From Microbacteriaceae bacterium PS02067 (GTDB taxonomy: Bacteria > Actinomycetota > Actinomycetes > Actinomycetales > Microbacteriaceae), in NCBI GenBank assembly GCA_029960085.1, contig JASCPG010000002.1:45742-109741 (forward strand): DNA of 64,000 nucleotides, given 5' to 3'. The stretch's first letter is position 1. Each line of letters starts with the position of its first letter. A model generated the notes under the pieces. That model was not told where the DNA came from and ran no database searches. It saw only the letters and a program-made list of their open reading frames with translations. This document shows, in pieces, positions 55,345 to 63,656 of the stretch. Position numbers and translations under genes: made by a program.

Positions 55345-56600
55345 GCCTCTCTCGGCGCGGCGATCGGGAGGGACGCGGACAGGGCCGCCCCGTCGCCCGG
55401 GGCGCTTTCCACATCGAGGTCGCCGCCCAACTCCCGCAGCCGGGACCGCATCGCGCGCAGCCCATAGCCGGAGCCATCGGAACGAGCCGACGACCGGGCG
55501 TTCCATCCGGTGGCGTCAAATCCGGCGCCGTCGTCGACGATGTCCAGGCGGATGCTGTCGCCGGCATCCGCGAGGGTTACGACGACACGGGTCGCGTCGG
55601 CGTGGGCGCGGATGTTGGCCAGGGCCGACTGTGCTGTCCGCAGCAGCGCAACCTCCGCGCCCATCGAGACAGCCGGAAGGCCGTCATCGATATGCAGGTC
55701 GGTGCGGATGCCGGTCTCGTTTTGCAGCCTGGACAGCATTCTGCGTAGCGCGTCACCCAGAGCTGACCCCTCTAACTCGGCGGGGGTCATCGCGTTCACG
55801 ATGCGGCGCGCGTCGACGAGGCCGTCGCGGGCGAGTTGATCGATCTGTCCCAGCGTGATCCCAACCTGATCGGGGGATGTCGTTTGCGCGGAGCGCGCCA
55901 AGATCCCGATCGACGACAGCGCTTGCGCGACCGTGTCGTGGATGTCCCGTGAGACACGGACTCGTTCGATCCCCGCCCCGGATTCCCGTTGTGTGCGGGC
56001 GAGTTCGTCCTGCAGCTGTGCCGTCTCCTCCTGTGCGGTGACCAGCGATGCGATCAGGCGTTTCCGCTCACGGCCGTCTCGGACCAGCTCGAGGTAGCCG
56101 CGGGCGATGCCGAACGCGAAAACACCACCCACGAGCGGGCCGATGACATTCGCATATGTGGTGGACCCGGCATGCAGCAGCGGCGCCGCGATCACCACGA
56201 TAAGAATGATCACACTGAAAGGGATCGCCCATCGCAGGGTCAGGATGAACCCGGCCAGCAGCCACAGCGGGAACGCCAGCCACACGAACTCGGCTGACAC
56301 GGCGACGGTACCCACCCAGATCAGCGCCAGCCCGGCGAGCCACCAGATCGCGAGGACAGGGTCCCGGGTGCGTCCGGCAAGAATCAACCCACCGAAGTAC
56401 CATCCCGCGAAGATCAACGACAACGCCAGCGCCCACGGCACCGGGGTGCCGTCCGCGACGGCACGGATCGCGGCGATTACCACCAACACCACAGTGATGA
56501 TCGACTGCCCGAGCCGGATCGCCCAACTCACCCGATCCCCACCTCTGCGGTGCGTGGACGAGTCATCAGGACTCGGCAACGGCGTTCTGAGGATCGGCAT
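55341..56600 (-). CDS. Sensor histidine kinase (NarX/HisKA_3 type)
   Basis: A 419 aa kinase with five to six N-terminal membrane segments (about 30-170), then HisKA_3 with phospho-acceptor His in VSRDIHDTVAQALSSIG and an ATPase domain ending DIVDDGAGFD and GYGLRAMRSRLREL. With short loops between segments it probably senses within the membrane, as DesK- or LiaS-like kinases do. ATG at 56600 overlaps the MMPL gene by 35 bp; GTG at 56531 after AGAGGTGG is an equally reasonable start. It pairs with the downstream regulator. Confidence 0.92.
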   Translation of the reverse strand: MPILRTPLPSPDDSSTHRRGGDRVSWAIRLGQSIITVVLVVIAAIRAVADGTPVPWALALSLIFAGWYFGGLILAGRTRDPVLAIWWLAGLALIWVGTVAVSAEFVWLAFPLWLLAGFILTLRWAIPFSVIILIVVIAAPLLHAGSTTYANVIGPLVGGVFAFGIARGYLELVRDGRERKRLIASLVTAQEETAQLQDELARTQRESGAGIERVRVSRDIHDTVAQALSSIGILARSAQTTSPDQVGITLGQIDQLARDGLVDARRIVNAMTPAELEGSALGDALRRMLSRLQNETGIRTDLHIDDGLPAVSMGAEVALLRTAQSALANIRAHADATRVVVTLADAGDSIRLDIVDDGAGFDATGWNARSSARSDGSGYGLRAMRSRLRELGGDLDVESAPGDGAALSASLPIAAPREA

Positions 56601-58716
56601 GCTCCGATTCTCCCGCGCCCCGCTGCAGGGCGTGAGCCGCCGGGTGGCTGGGCAACCACATCCGATCCCCGAGAAGCGAGAACAGTGCGGGGACGACGAG
56701 GGTGCGCACGACGAGCGTGTCGACGAGGACACCGATCCCGACGATCAAACCGATCTGTCCCAGCGTGACCAGCGGCAGCAGCCCCAGAGCGGCAAACACA
56801 GCAGCAAGGACAATGCCTGCACTGGTGATCACACCGCCCGTCGTCGCAAGGGCCGTCACCATCCCGGCACGGGTTCCCTCCGTGCGCGCCTGAGCAAGCA
56901 CCCGATGCACGAGGAAGATCGTGTAATCCACGCCGAGCGCGACAAGGAACAGGAACGACAACAGCGGCACCTGAAGATCTAGGGCATCCCATCCGAACAG
57001 GACACGTCCCAACCACGCACCGGCCCCGATCGCGGCGACCGCGCTGAACGCGTTGACGATCAACAGCACTAGGGGCGCCACCAGAGCTCGAAGCAGCACC
57101 ACGAGCACCAGGAACGTGAGGACGAGAATCAGTGGAGCGATCACCAGGAAGTCCCGCAGGTTCCCTTCGCGTGCATCCACGTCTTCGGCACCCTGGCCGC
57201 CCACCTGTGCATCCGCACCAGTCACGGCGTGTACCGCTTCCCGCAGCTCGCCGACCAGTGCCCGGCTCTCCGGCGTTCCGGGGGCAGGCTCACCCACCAC
57301 CGACAGTCGCACCAGCTCACCGTCCGTGCTGGTACCCGAGGCCGTCACCCGAACAACCCCCGACACCGTCTCGGCCGCGTCGGTCACCGTCGCCGTGTCG
57401 GCTTCCCGCGCGATGACGACGAACGGCTGCGCCTGGCCGGCATCGAAATGCTCCCCCAGCACCACGAGCCCCGCGGCCGAGTCCGACGGGACACGGAACT
57501 TCTCCACCTGACTGAGACCGATCGACGTACCGAACAGTCCCGCCGCCATCACCGCCAACAGTGCCACCCCGCCGACCAGCGGCAGCAGCGGCCGACGCAC
57601 CACCCGCGCCGCTACCGTCCGCCAGACCCTACCCTGCGAACCCGTGCCTTCTCCCGCGCGGGGTACGAACGGCCAAAACACCCCGCGTCCACTCACCGCC
57701 AAAGCCGGGGGCAGCACCAGCAGCACCGCCGCGAGGGCGATCACCAACCCCAGCGCACACGCGATACCCAGCCCACGGGTACCCGGGATTACCGCCAGCA
57801 CGAGCGTCAGCAACGACAGAACGACCGTCACATTGGACGCCAAGATCGCCGGTGCCGTTCCGCGCCACGCCGACGCAAGCGCACGGCGATGATCCGGCTC
57901 TACCACGAGGTTCTCCCGGTAGCGCGAGATCAGAAGGAGCGCATAGTTCGTCCCGGCTCCGAACACCAGAACACTGACGATGCCCGTGTCAAACGACAGC
58001 CCAAGTGCCCCACCCAACGCCGTGGTCACCTTACTCGCCGCCTGGTCAGCCACCGCCACCACTACCAGCGGGAACAGCCACAACAGTGGGGAACGATACG
58101 TGAAGATCAACAACACGGCGACGATCCCGATCGTCACCAGAAGCAGCGTGAAGTCCGCACCATCAAAAGCGGACGCCACATCCACCCCGAACGCCGGACC
58201 CCCTGTCACATGCAACGTCACACCATCGACACGTTCGTTGGCGACGAGTTCGCGCACCTCCTCGACAAGCACGCGGTCCGCAGCCGTGCCCTCGTCCGTC
58301 ACCGGTGCGGTGACCTGAACCACCGCAGCGCGGCCATCCTCACTCGGAAACGGTCCGAGCACCTGCGCACCTTCGAGCTCCCCAAGATCAGCAGCAACTT
58401 GCGCAAGCTTCTCGTTCTGCACGTTGCTCAATGAGGCATTGTCAGTGCTGGAAGCCACCACGATCAACGTGCGCTCGTCCGCACCGGGAAACTCATCCGC
58501 CAGCGCAGCAACCCGCGCGGACTCCGAATCCGGCGGTGCGCTCTGGTTCGATGCCGTCATTGAAGCACGACCGAAACCGCCGATAAGCGCCACCAGCACA
58601 AGAACACCGGCGACAAGCCACACCCACGCACCACGGCGCGATGTCAACGAACGGGACAAAGACTCGGAGAATGAACGCACCCACCCATCCCAGCCGTACC
58701 GCCCCCCCTGTGCCAT
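56566..58716 (-). CDS. MMPL/RND-type membrane exporter
   Basis: A 716 aa transporter with twelve segments in two repeats, each after a large outer loop; loop one starts near residue 60 (SESARVAALADEFPGADERT). The conserved segment-4 region SFDTGIVSVLVFGAGTNYALLLISRYRE and its counterpart VALGVDYTIFLVHRVL carry the GxxYD-like proton-relay acidic positions of the MMPL group. Such proteins export lipids or lipophilic drugs in Actinobacteria. ATG at 58716 is preferred to an upstream TTG at 58737. It is the first gene of the cargo operon. Confidence 0.93.
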   Translation of the reverse strand: MAQGGRYGWDGWVRSFSESLSRSLTSRRGAWVWLVAGVLVLVALIGGFGRASMTASNQSAPPDSESARVAALADEFPGADERTLIVVASSTDNASLSNVQNEKLAQVAADLGELEGAQVLGPFPSEDGRAAVVQVTAPVTDEGTAADRVLVEEVRELVANERVDGVTLHVTGGPAFGVDVASAFDGADFTLLLVTIGIVAVLLIFTYRSPLLWLFPLVVVAVADQAASKVTTALGGALGLSFDTGIVSVLVFGAGTNYALLLISRYRENLVVEPDHRRALASAWRGTAPAILASNVTVVLSLLTLVLAVIPGTRGLGIACALGLVIALAAVLLVLPPALAVSGRGVFWPFVPRAGEGTGSQGRVWRTVAARVVRRPLLPLVGGVALLAVMAAGLFGTSIGLSQVEKFRVPSDSAAGLVVLGEHFDAGQAQPFVVIAREADTATVTDAAETVSGVVRVTASGTSTDGELVRLSVVGEPAPGTPESRALVGELREAVHAVTGADAQVGGQGAEDVDAREGNLRDFLVIAPLILVLTFLVLVVLLRALVAPLVLLIVNAFSAVAAIGAGAWLGRVLFGWDALDLQVPLLSFLFLVALGVDYTIFLVHRVLAQARTEGTRAGMVTALATTGGVITSAGIVLAAVFAALGLLPLVTLGQIGLIVGIGVLVDTLVVRTLVVPALFSLLGDRMWLPSHPAAHALQRGAGESEHADPQNAVAES

Positions 58717-58784
58717 CAGCCGTCCCGCCGATCCCAAAATCCATCAAACGGATGACGTCACTGCGTAGAGAAACGAGCTGAGCG

Positions 58785-58812
58785 GGGGACGATCAGGAAC
58801 TCGTTCGTCCCC
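58785..58812. promoter_or_regulatory. Inverted repeat in the MMPL operon promoter region
   Basis: GGGGACGA (58785-58792) and TCGTCCCC (58805-58812) are exact 8 bp arms around 12 nt, about 70-95 bp upstream of the MMPL start. TGACGTCA at 58753-58760 is a second small palindrome nearer the gene. Either could be the response-regulator site. Confidence 0.45.
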
Positions 58813-58856
58813 TACCGCGAGCGTTCTGCTGACACTTGTGCACTCGGAACGTGAGC

Positions 58857-58903
58857 CTGTGTCATTCAAAGCTCATCTGTGTCATCGCAACGCGATTCCG
58901 ACA
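58857..58903. repeat. Right terminal inverted repeat and sub-terminal motifs
   Basis: CTGTGTCAT occurs at 58857 and again at 58877, exactly 20 bp apart; the outer copy lies within the end repeat that closes with CGATTCCGACA at 58903. Confidence 0.65.
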
Positions 58904-58908
58904 GCGGG
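58904..58908. repeat. Right target-site duplication GCGGG
   Basis: Direct repeat of 50313-50317, adjoining the ACA end. The match is short and the DNA GC-rich, so it supports the element boundaries only in combination with the ends. Confidence 0.7.
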
Positions 58909-58912
58909 GGTG

Positions 58913-58960
58913 TTGACACCCGGCATCCGCCGTCGTAATGTACAACCAAATGGTTGTACA
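58913..58960 (+). promoter_or_regulatory. arsR promoter with overlapping operator
   Basis: TTGACA (58913-58918), a 17 bp spacer and TAATGT (58936-58941) form a near-consensus promoter. TGTACAACCA-AA-TGGTTGTACA (58939-58960) is a perfect 10 bp inverted repeat covering the -10, the start point and the first codons. Expected transcription start is within 58948-58950, at the second ATG. The mobile element ends only 9 bp upstream of the -35. Confidence 0.85.
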
Positions 58961-59339
58961 AAGTGAGCTGAGCGACGATGAGATCGACCGTGTGTTCCAC
59001 GCCCTGGCGCAGGCCACGCGGCGCGACATCCTGCGTCGCACCCTGGCCGGGGAGCAGTCGGTCTCGGCGCTCGCCGCGGAATACGACATGTCCTTCGCCG
59101 CGGTGCAGAAGCACGTCGCCGTCCTCGAGGCCGCCCGACTCATCGTCAAGCGGGCGGAGGGGCGCGAACGCCTCGTCCGCGCCGACCCCGTCATGATCGC
59201 CCGCGCCCGCAACCTGCTCGCCCGGTTCGAGGAGCTCTGGCGCGCACGCATCGACCGGCTCGATGCGCTGCTCGCCGAACCGGCATCCCCTCGCGACCCC
59301 CGACCCACCGACGACCCCCGCCCCACGCAAGGAGACTGA
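58950..59339 (+). CDS. ArsR-family repressor paired with SRPBCC protein
   Basis: A 129 aa winged-helix repressor: DRVFHALAQATRRDILRRTL, then SVSALAAEYDMSFAAVQKHVAVLEAA recognition region and the wing with KRAEGRERLV. No metal-binding Cys pair (CxC) is seen, so it belongs to the non-metal group common beside AHSA1-type proteins. ATG at 58950 is chosen because the promoter would start transcription at or just before it; the ATG at 58938 falls inside the -10. The message is therefore probably leaderless. It is 1 bp from the SRPBCC gene. Confidence 0.9.
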   Translation: MVVQSELSDDEIDRVFHALAQATRRDILRRTLAGEQSVSALAAEYDMSFAAVQKHVAVLEAARLIVKRAEGRERLVRADPVMIARARNLLARFEELWRARIDRLDALLAEPASPRDPRPTDDPRPTQGD

Positions 59340-59340
59340 C

Positions 59341-60306
59341 ATGCCCGTCACCGACATCTCGACCGATCCCGAAAACCTCACCATGACGCTCACGGCCGAC
59401 TTCGCGGCTCCGGTGAGCAGGCTGTGGACGGCGTTCACCGACCCGCGCCAGCTCGAGCGCTTCTGGGGCCCGCCCGGGTGGCCGGCGATCTTCACGGCTT
59501 TCGATCTGCGCCCGGGCGGACGCGTCGACTACCGCATGACGAGCCCACGCGGTGAGTCGTCGCGCGGGTCGTGGGAGGTGCTCTCGGTGACCGACGGGAG
59601 CGGATTCGAGGTGCTCGACTCGTTCGTCGACGCTGACGGCAACCCGATGGCCGAGTTCCCCGCGATGCGCATGGTGTTCGCGTTCGAGGGGACGGATGCC
59701 GGCTCCCGCTTGACGAACGTCACCTACTTCACCTCGGCCGAGGCACTCGAGCAGGTCGTCGCGATGGGCGCGATCGAGGGTTCGCGCATGGCGATGAACC
59801 AGCTCGACGCCGTGCTGCTGTCGCTCCGGGAGTACGCGCAGGGCAAGGGAACCCGCACCGAGATCCTCGACGACCAGCACGTGCGCATTACGCGCCTCGT
59901 CGAGGGCCCGCGCGAGCTCGTCTGGCGGGCGCACCACGAGCCGGAGCTGCTCCGGCAGTGGCTGCTCGGCCCCGATGGCTGGCAGCTGGTCGAGTGCGAG
60001 ACCGGCGACACCTACCGGTACGTCTGGCAGCAGGGCGACGACGAGGCATCCCGCTTCGGCTTCGAGGGTGAGACGGTGTTGAGCGACCCGACGCGCCGCG
60101 CCGTCACGACCGAGAAGATGATCGGCATGGACGGCCCGTCGACCCTCAACGACCTGCAGCTCTACGAAGAGGATGGCGCGACGCTCATCACCCTGCTCAT
60201 CGAGTACCCGGATGCCGCGACGCGCGACATGATCCTCGCGACCGGCATGACCGACGGGATGGAGACGAGCTACCAGCGCCTCGAGGCGCTCGTCGCGGCC
60301 GGCTGA
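59341..60306 (+). CDS. Tandem SRPBCC (AHSA1-like) protein
   Basis: A 321 aa protein made of two SRPBCC/AHSA1-type modules: residues about 12-160 (TMTLTADFAAPVSRLWTAFTD, FWGPPGWPA) and about 170-318 (HVRITRLVEGPRELVWRAHHEP, LLGPDGWQ). The paired fold suggests binding of a hydrophobic ligand or client protein. Together with the preceding ArsR regulator it forms a two-gene unit under the operator described. The ligand that releases the repressor is unknown. Confidence 0.9.
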   Translation: MPVTDISTDPENLTMTLTADFAAPVSRLWTAFTDPRQLERFWGPPGWPAIFTAFDLRPGGRVDYRMTSPRGESSRGSWEVLSVTDGSGFEVLDSFVDADGNPMAEFPAMRMVFAFEGTDAGSRLTNVTYFTSAEALEQVVAMGAIEGSRMAMNQLDAVLLSLREYAQGKGTRTEILDDQHVRITRLVEGPRELVWRAHHEPELLRQWLLGPDGWQLVECETGDTYRYVWQQGDDEASRFGFEGETVLSDPTRRAVTTEKMIGMDGPSTLNDLQLYEEDGATLITLLIEYPDAATRDMILATGMTDGMETSYQRLEALVAAG

Positions 60307-60494
60307 GCCGCGCGCCGCGGCGGCGGCGGCGTGTCGCGTCGGGCGGTGCCTCTCGAGTGCTCGCCGCGCCGAGAGCAGGCTGGATCGATCTCGGGAGGGT
60401 CTCAAAGCCCCGAACGGGTCGGTTCAGCCTGCTTTTGCGACGGCGGGCGGGCGTGACGAGGGCGCGGCGGAGCGGACGCGGCGCGGCGGTCGGG

Positions 60495-61862
60495 TCAGTC
60501 CGCGGCCGGTCGCGCGTCTCGCGGCGGCCGGATGGCGGGCACGTCGCCGACGATCGGGACGGGCGTGCGATACAGCCGGAAGCCGTAGCGGACGAGAAGC
60601 CCGACCATCACCATGAAGCGGTTGCGCGGGCCGAGGAGGCTCGTGATGTGCACGAACAGCCACGCCGCCCACGCGGTCAGCCCCGTGAGGGGGATGATGC
60701 GCCGGAGGAACGGCACGCGGCGCAGGATGCCGAGGCGATGCAGCACGGGGAGGTTCGCGATCCCCGGGACCTCGCCGACCGCGGAACGGCGGCCGATGAT
60801 CGCGAGCTGGCCCTTGTCGTAGTACGAGAACGGCTCCGTCGACTCTCCGGCGAGGAGCCGCTGGATCTGGCGAGCGACGTGCTCGCCGCCCTGGATCGCG
60901 GGCTGCGCGAACTGCGGATAGTCCTGCGGGGATGCCGCGACGTCGCCGGCCGCGAACACTCCGGGAAGACCCTGCACCTGCAGGTCTTCGCCGACGATGA
61001 TCCGGTCGCCCTTGTCGAGCGGAAGCCGCCAGGCGCGCACCTCTTCGTGAGGGGCGACACCCGTCGCCCAGATGGTGAGGTCGGATGGGAGCTCCGTGCC
61101 GTCCGAGAGGACGACGGCGTCGGGGCGCACCTCCTCGACGCCGGCGCCGAGCCGCAGGGTCACGTCGCGGCGGCGCAGCTGATCGGCGGCGTAGGCCCGG
61201 AGCTTCGGGAGGAACGGCTTCAGGATTTCGCTGCGCTGCACGAGCGTGATGCGGAAGGCGTCGCCCTGCAGCTCGGGATAGGCGGGCTCGAGCCCCTGGT
61301 CGCGGAGCTCCGCGAGCGATCCCGCCATCTCGACGCCGGTGGGCCCGCCGCCGATGACGACGACCGACAGTCCCTTCTGCCGATCGGGGTTCGCGGCGGC
61401 CCGCTCGAGCCGCGTGAACAGGGCGTCGCGGATCGCGATCGCCTGCGAACGCGAGTACACCGCGAACGAGTTCTCCTTTGCGCCGGCCGTGCCGTGATAC
61501 GCGGTCGTCACACCGTTCGCGAGCAGCAGGTAGTCGTAGGAGATCTCGCTGTCGTCGAGCAGGCGGATGGTCCGGGCATCCGGATCGATCTCCATCAGGT
61601 GCTCATGGACCACCTCGAGGTTCGGCTGGCGCACGCGCAGGCTCCGGAGAAAGTGGGTCACATCGCCCGGGTTCAGTCCGCCCGTCGCGACCTGGTACAG
61701 CAGGGGCTGGAACGTGTTGTACACCCGGCGGTCGATGAGCGTCACGCGGACGGGCGCCTTCCGCAGCGCCCGCGCGGCCGCGACGCCCGCGAAGCCACCC
61801 CCGACGATCACGACATGGGGCACGGGCAGGGCGGTGCCGTCCGCGGCGGTCGCGTCGCTCAT
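60495..61862 (-). CDS. ndh: Type II NADH dehydrogenase
   Basis: Non-proton-pumping NADH:quinone oxidoreductase of 455 aa at the inner face of the membrane. The FAD-binding site is VVIVGGGFAGVAAARAL, the NAD site VVVIGGGPTGVEMAGSL, and the FAD phosphate contact GVFAAGDVAA. A C-terminal amphipathic or membrane-associated helix (TGLTAWAAWLFVHITSLLG) anchors it. It overlaps the sufU stop by 4 bp, so electron transport and Fe-S assembly genes are cotranscribed. Confidence 0.9.
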   Translation of the reverse strand: MSDATAADGTALPVPHVVIVGGGFAGVAAARALRKAPVRVTLIDRRVYNTFQPLLYQVATGGLNPGDVTHFLRSLRVRQPNLEVVHEHLMEIDPDARTIRLLDDSEISYDYLLLANGVTTAYHGTAGAKENSFAVYSRSQAIAIRDALFTRLERAAANPDRQKGLSVVVIGGGPTGVEMAGSLAELRDQGLEPAYPELQGDAFRITLVQRSEILKPFLPKLRAYAADQLRRRDVTLRLGAGVEEVRPDAVVLSDGTELPSDLTIWATGVAPHEEVRAWRLPLDKGDRIIVGEDLQVQGLPGVFAAGDVAASPQDYPQFAQPAIQGGEHVARQIQRLLAGESTEPFSYYDKGQLAIIGRRSAVGEVPGIANLPVLHRLGILRRVPFLRRIIPLTGLTAWAAWLFVHITSLLGPRNRFMVMVGLLVRYGFRLYRTPVPIVGDVPAIRPPRDARPAAD

Positions 61863-62311
61863 GCCTTGGCGATGGCGTCTTCGAGGGCGACCCACGCGAG
61901 CATGGCGCACTTCACTCGGGCGGAGAACTTCGAGACCCCCGACAGGGCGGCGGCGTCGCCGTACACGTCCTCGTCGAGTTCGAGCTGCCCGCGCGAGCGC
62001 AGCGCCTCGCGGAAGCCCTCGATGAGGGTGACCGTCTCGGCGCGGCTGAGGCCTTCTTCGGCGACGAGGTCGGAGAGCATCGAGGCGGATGCCTGCGAGA
62101 TCGAGCAGCCGCGCCCCTCCCACTGCACGTCGGTGACGGTCTCGCCGTCGACGAACGCGCGCAGGGTGATCTCGTCACCGCACACGGGGTTGCGCTGGTG
62201 CGACGTGCCGCTGTGGCCGGAATCGGCCTGCTCTTCGGCGAGGCCGAAGTGCTGCGGGTGCTTCCAGTGGTCGAGGATCAGTTCGCGGTACAGCGCGTCG
62301 AGGTCGCTCAT
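61859..62311 (-). CDS. sufU: Fe-S assembly sulfur acceptor SufU
   Basis: A 150 aa zinc-dependent sulfur-transfer partner of SufS. The three conserved Cys are in NPVCGDEI (about residue 43), GRGCSISQASASM (about 68) and KFSARVKCAMLAW (about 134), with an Asp after the first. It accepts persulfide from SufS, whose gene ends immediately upstream with the stop adjacent to this start. SufB, C and D are not in the window. Confidence 0.95.
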   Translation of the reverse strand: MSDLDALYRELILDHWKHPQHFGLAEEQADSGHSGTSHQRNPVCGDEITLRAFVDGETVTDVQWEGRGCSISQASASMLSDLVAEEGLSRAETVTLIEGFREALRSRGQLELDEDVYGDAAALSGVSKFSARVKCAMLAWVALEDAIAKA

Positions 62312-63601
62312 TCAGACTCCGAAATAGGGACGGATGCCGCTCGCGGCATCGAGGAGGGCATCCACATCATCGAGGGTGTTGTGCAGGGCGGTGGAGGCGC
62401 GGACGGATGCCGTCACACCGTAGCGCGCGTGCAGGGGAGCCGCGCAGTGGTGACCGACCCGCACCGCGATGCCGCGCGCGTCGAGGAACTGGCCGGCGTC
62501 GTGCGCGTGGACGCCCTCGACGTCGAACGACCAGAGACCCACGCGCTCCGCGCCCGGCGCGTCGCCGAGCAGGCGGATGCCCGGGATCTCCGCGAGCCCC
62601 GCCCGCATACGCTCGGCGAGCATTCCCTCGTGGGCATGGATCCGGTCGAGGCCGACAGCGTCGAGGTAGCGCACGGCGGCCGCGAGCCCGATGGCGGGCC
62701 CGATCGGCTGCGTGCCCGCCTCGAACCGCTGCGGCGGCGGAAGGTACTCCGCGCGTTCCAGGGTGACGGTCGTGATCATCGAGCCGCCGGTGAGGAACGG
62801 AGGCATCGCCTCGAGCACGTCGCTGCGTCCGTAGAGACCGCCGACGCCGTACGGCCCGAGCATCTTGTGGCCGCTGAACACGGCGAGATCGACGCCGAGG
62901 GCGGGCAGGTCGAGCGGCAGGTGCGGGGCCGACTGGCAGGCATCCATCACCGTCAGCGCCCCGACGCGCCGCGCGAGGGCGACGAGGTCGGCGGCGGGGT
63001 TCACGATCCCGAGCACGTTCGACACGTGCGTGAAGGCGACGATCCGGGTGCGCTGGCCGATGAGGTCGGCGGCGGCATCCATGTCGAGGGTGCCGTCGTC
63101 GTGAGCGGGGATGTGCCGGAGCACCGCGCCCGTGCGCGCGGCGAGCTCCTGCCAGGGAAGGAGGTTCGCGTGGTGCTCGATCGCCGTCGTGACGATCTCG
63201 TCGCCCGGGCGGAGGGCGAGACGCGCGGATGCCGGGGCCCCGGCGCCGGCGGAGGCGTTGCCGATCGAGTACGCGACGAGGTTCAGCCCCATCGTCGCGC
63301 CGCTCGTCCACACCAGATGCTCGGGCCGGGCGCCGACGAAACCGGCGACCGTGGCTCGCGCGTCCTCGAACAACTCGGTCGCCTCGGCGGCGAGCGTGTG
63401 GGCGCCGCGGTGCACGGCGGCGTTCGCGTGCTCGAGGAAGTCGCGCTCCGCGTCGAGGACGGGGAGCGGTCGCTGGCTCGTCGCCCCCGAGTCGAGGTAG
63501 ACGAGCGGGTGTCCGTTGACCTGCTGGTGGAGGATCGGGAAGTCTTCGCGGAGCTTCGCGGCATCCAGCGCCGGCAGGGCGGTCGGTGTCGGAGAAGTCA
63601 C
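62312..63601 (-). CDS. sufS: Cysteine desulfurase SufS
   Basis: PLP enzyme of 429 aa that removes sulfur from cysteine for Fe-S cluster assembly. The PLP Lys is in VFSGHKMLGPYGVGGLYG, the cofactor-ring contacts in VMDACQSAPHLP and EHHANLLPW, and the catalytic Cys loop is RVGHHCAAPLHARYG of the group II (SufS) type. The start is GTG at 63601. It leads the sufS-sufU-ndh operon and diverges from the last gene of the window. Confidence 0.95.
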   Translation of the reverse strand: MTSPTPTALPALDAAKLREDFPILHQQVNGHPLVYLDSGATSQRPLPVLDAERDFLEHANAAVHRGAHTLAAEATELFEDARATVAGFVGARPEHLVWTSGATMGLNLVAYSIGNASAGAGAPASARLALRPGDEIVTTAIEHHANLLPWQELAARTGAVLRHIPAHDDGTLDMDAAADLIGQRTRIVAFTHVSNVLGIVNPAADLVALARRVGALTVMDACQSAPHLPLDLPALGVDLAVFSGHKMLGPYGVGGLYGRSDVLEAMPPFLTGGSMITTVTLERAEYLPPPQRFEAGTQPIGPAIGLAAAVRYLDAVGLDRIHAHEGMLAERMRAGLAEIPGIRLLGDAPGAERVGLWSFDVEGVHAHDAGQFLDARGIAVRVGHHCAAPLHARYGVTASVRASTALHNTLDDVDALLDAASGIRPYFGV

Positions 63602-63656
63602 GCTTCTAGGCTACGCCCCGCGCGCTGCTGAGGCTCCGGGGTGACAGGGTGGAGAC

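Larger units (their letters stand above)
50318..58903. mobile_element. Putative 8.6 kb transposon with TGT...ACA ends, no transposase
   Basis: The left end reads TGTCGGGAAT then GCGGTGAGATGACACTGA; the right end, reverse-complemented, reads TGTCGGAAT then CGCGTTGCGATGACACAGA. They match at 24 of 29 aligned positions with two single-base gaps. Immediately outside both ends is GCGGG. Sub-terminal copies of a TGTGTCAT-like motif occur at both ends (58857 and 58877, 20 bp apart; 50335-50344; 50391-50402). Six co-oriented genes lie inside. No transposase, integrase or resolvase is recognisable, so it would be non-autonomous or decayed. TGT ends plus a 5 bp duplication point to the DDE/rve superfamily (Tn7, Tn5053/Tn402, IS21), not Tn3. 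Confidence 0.75.

Noticed and set aside
50318..58903. Tn3-family transposon
   Set aside because: Tn3 ends begin GGGG and are about 38 bp; here the ends begin TGTCGG. No resolvase is present.
58938..58949. ATG at 58938 as arsR start
   Set aside because: It lies inside the predicted -10 TAATGT, so the transcript would not contain it.
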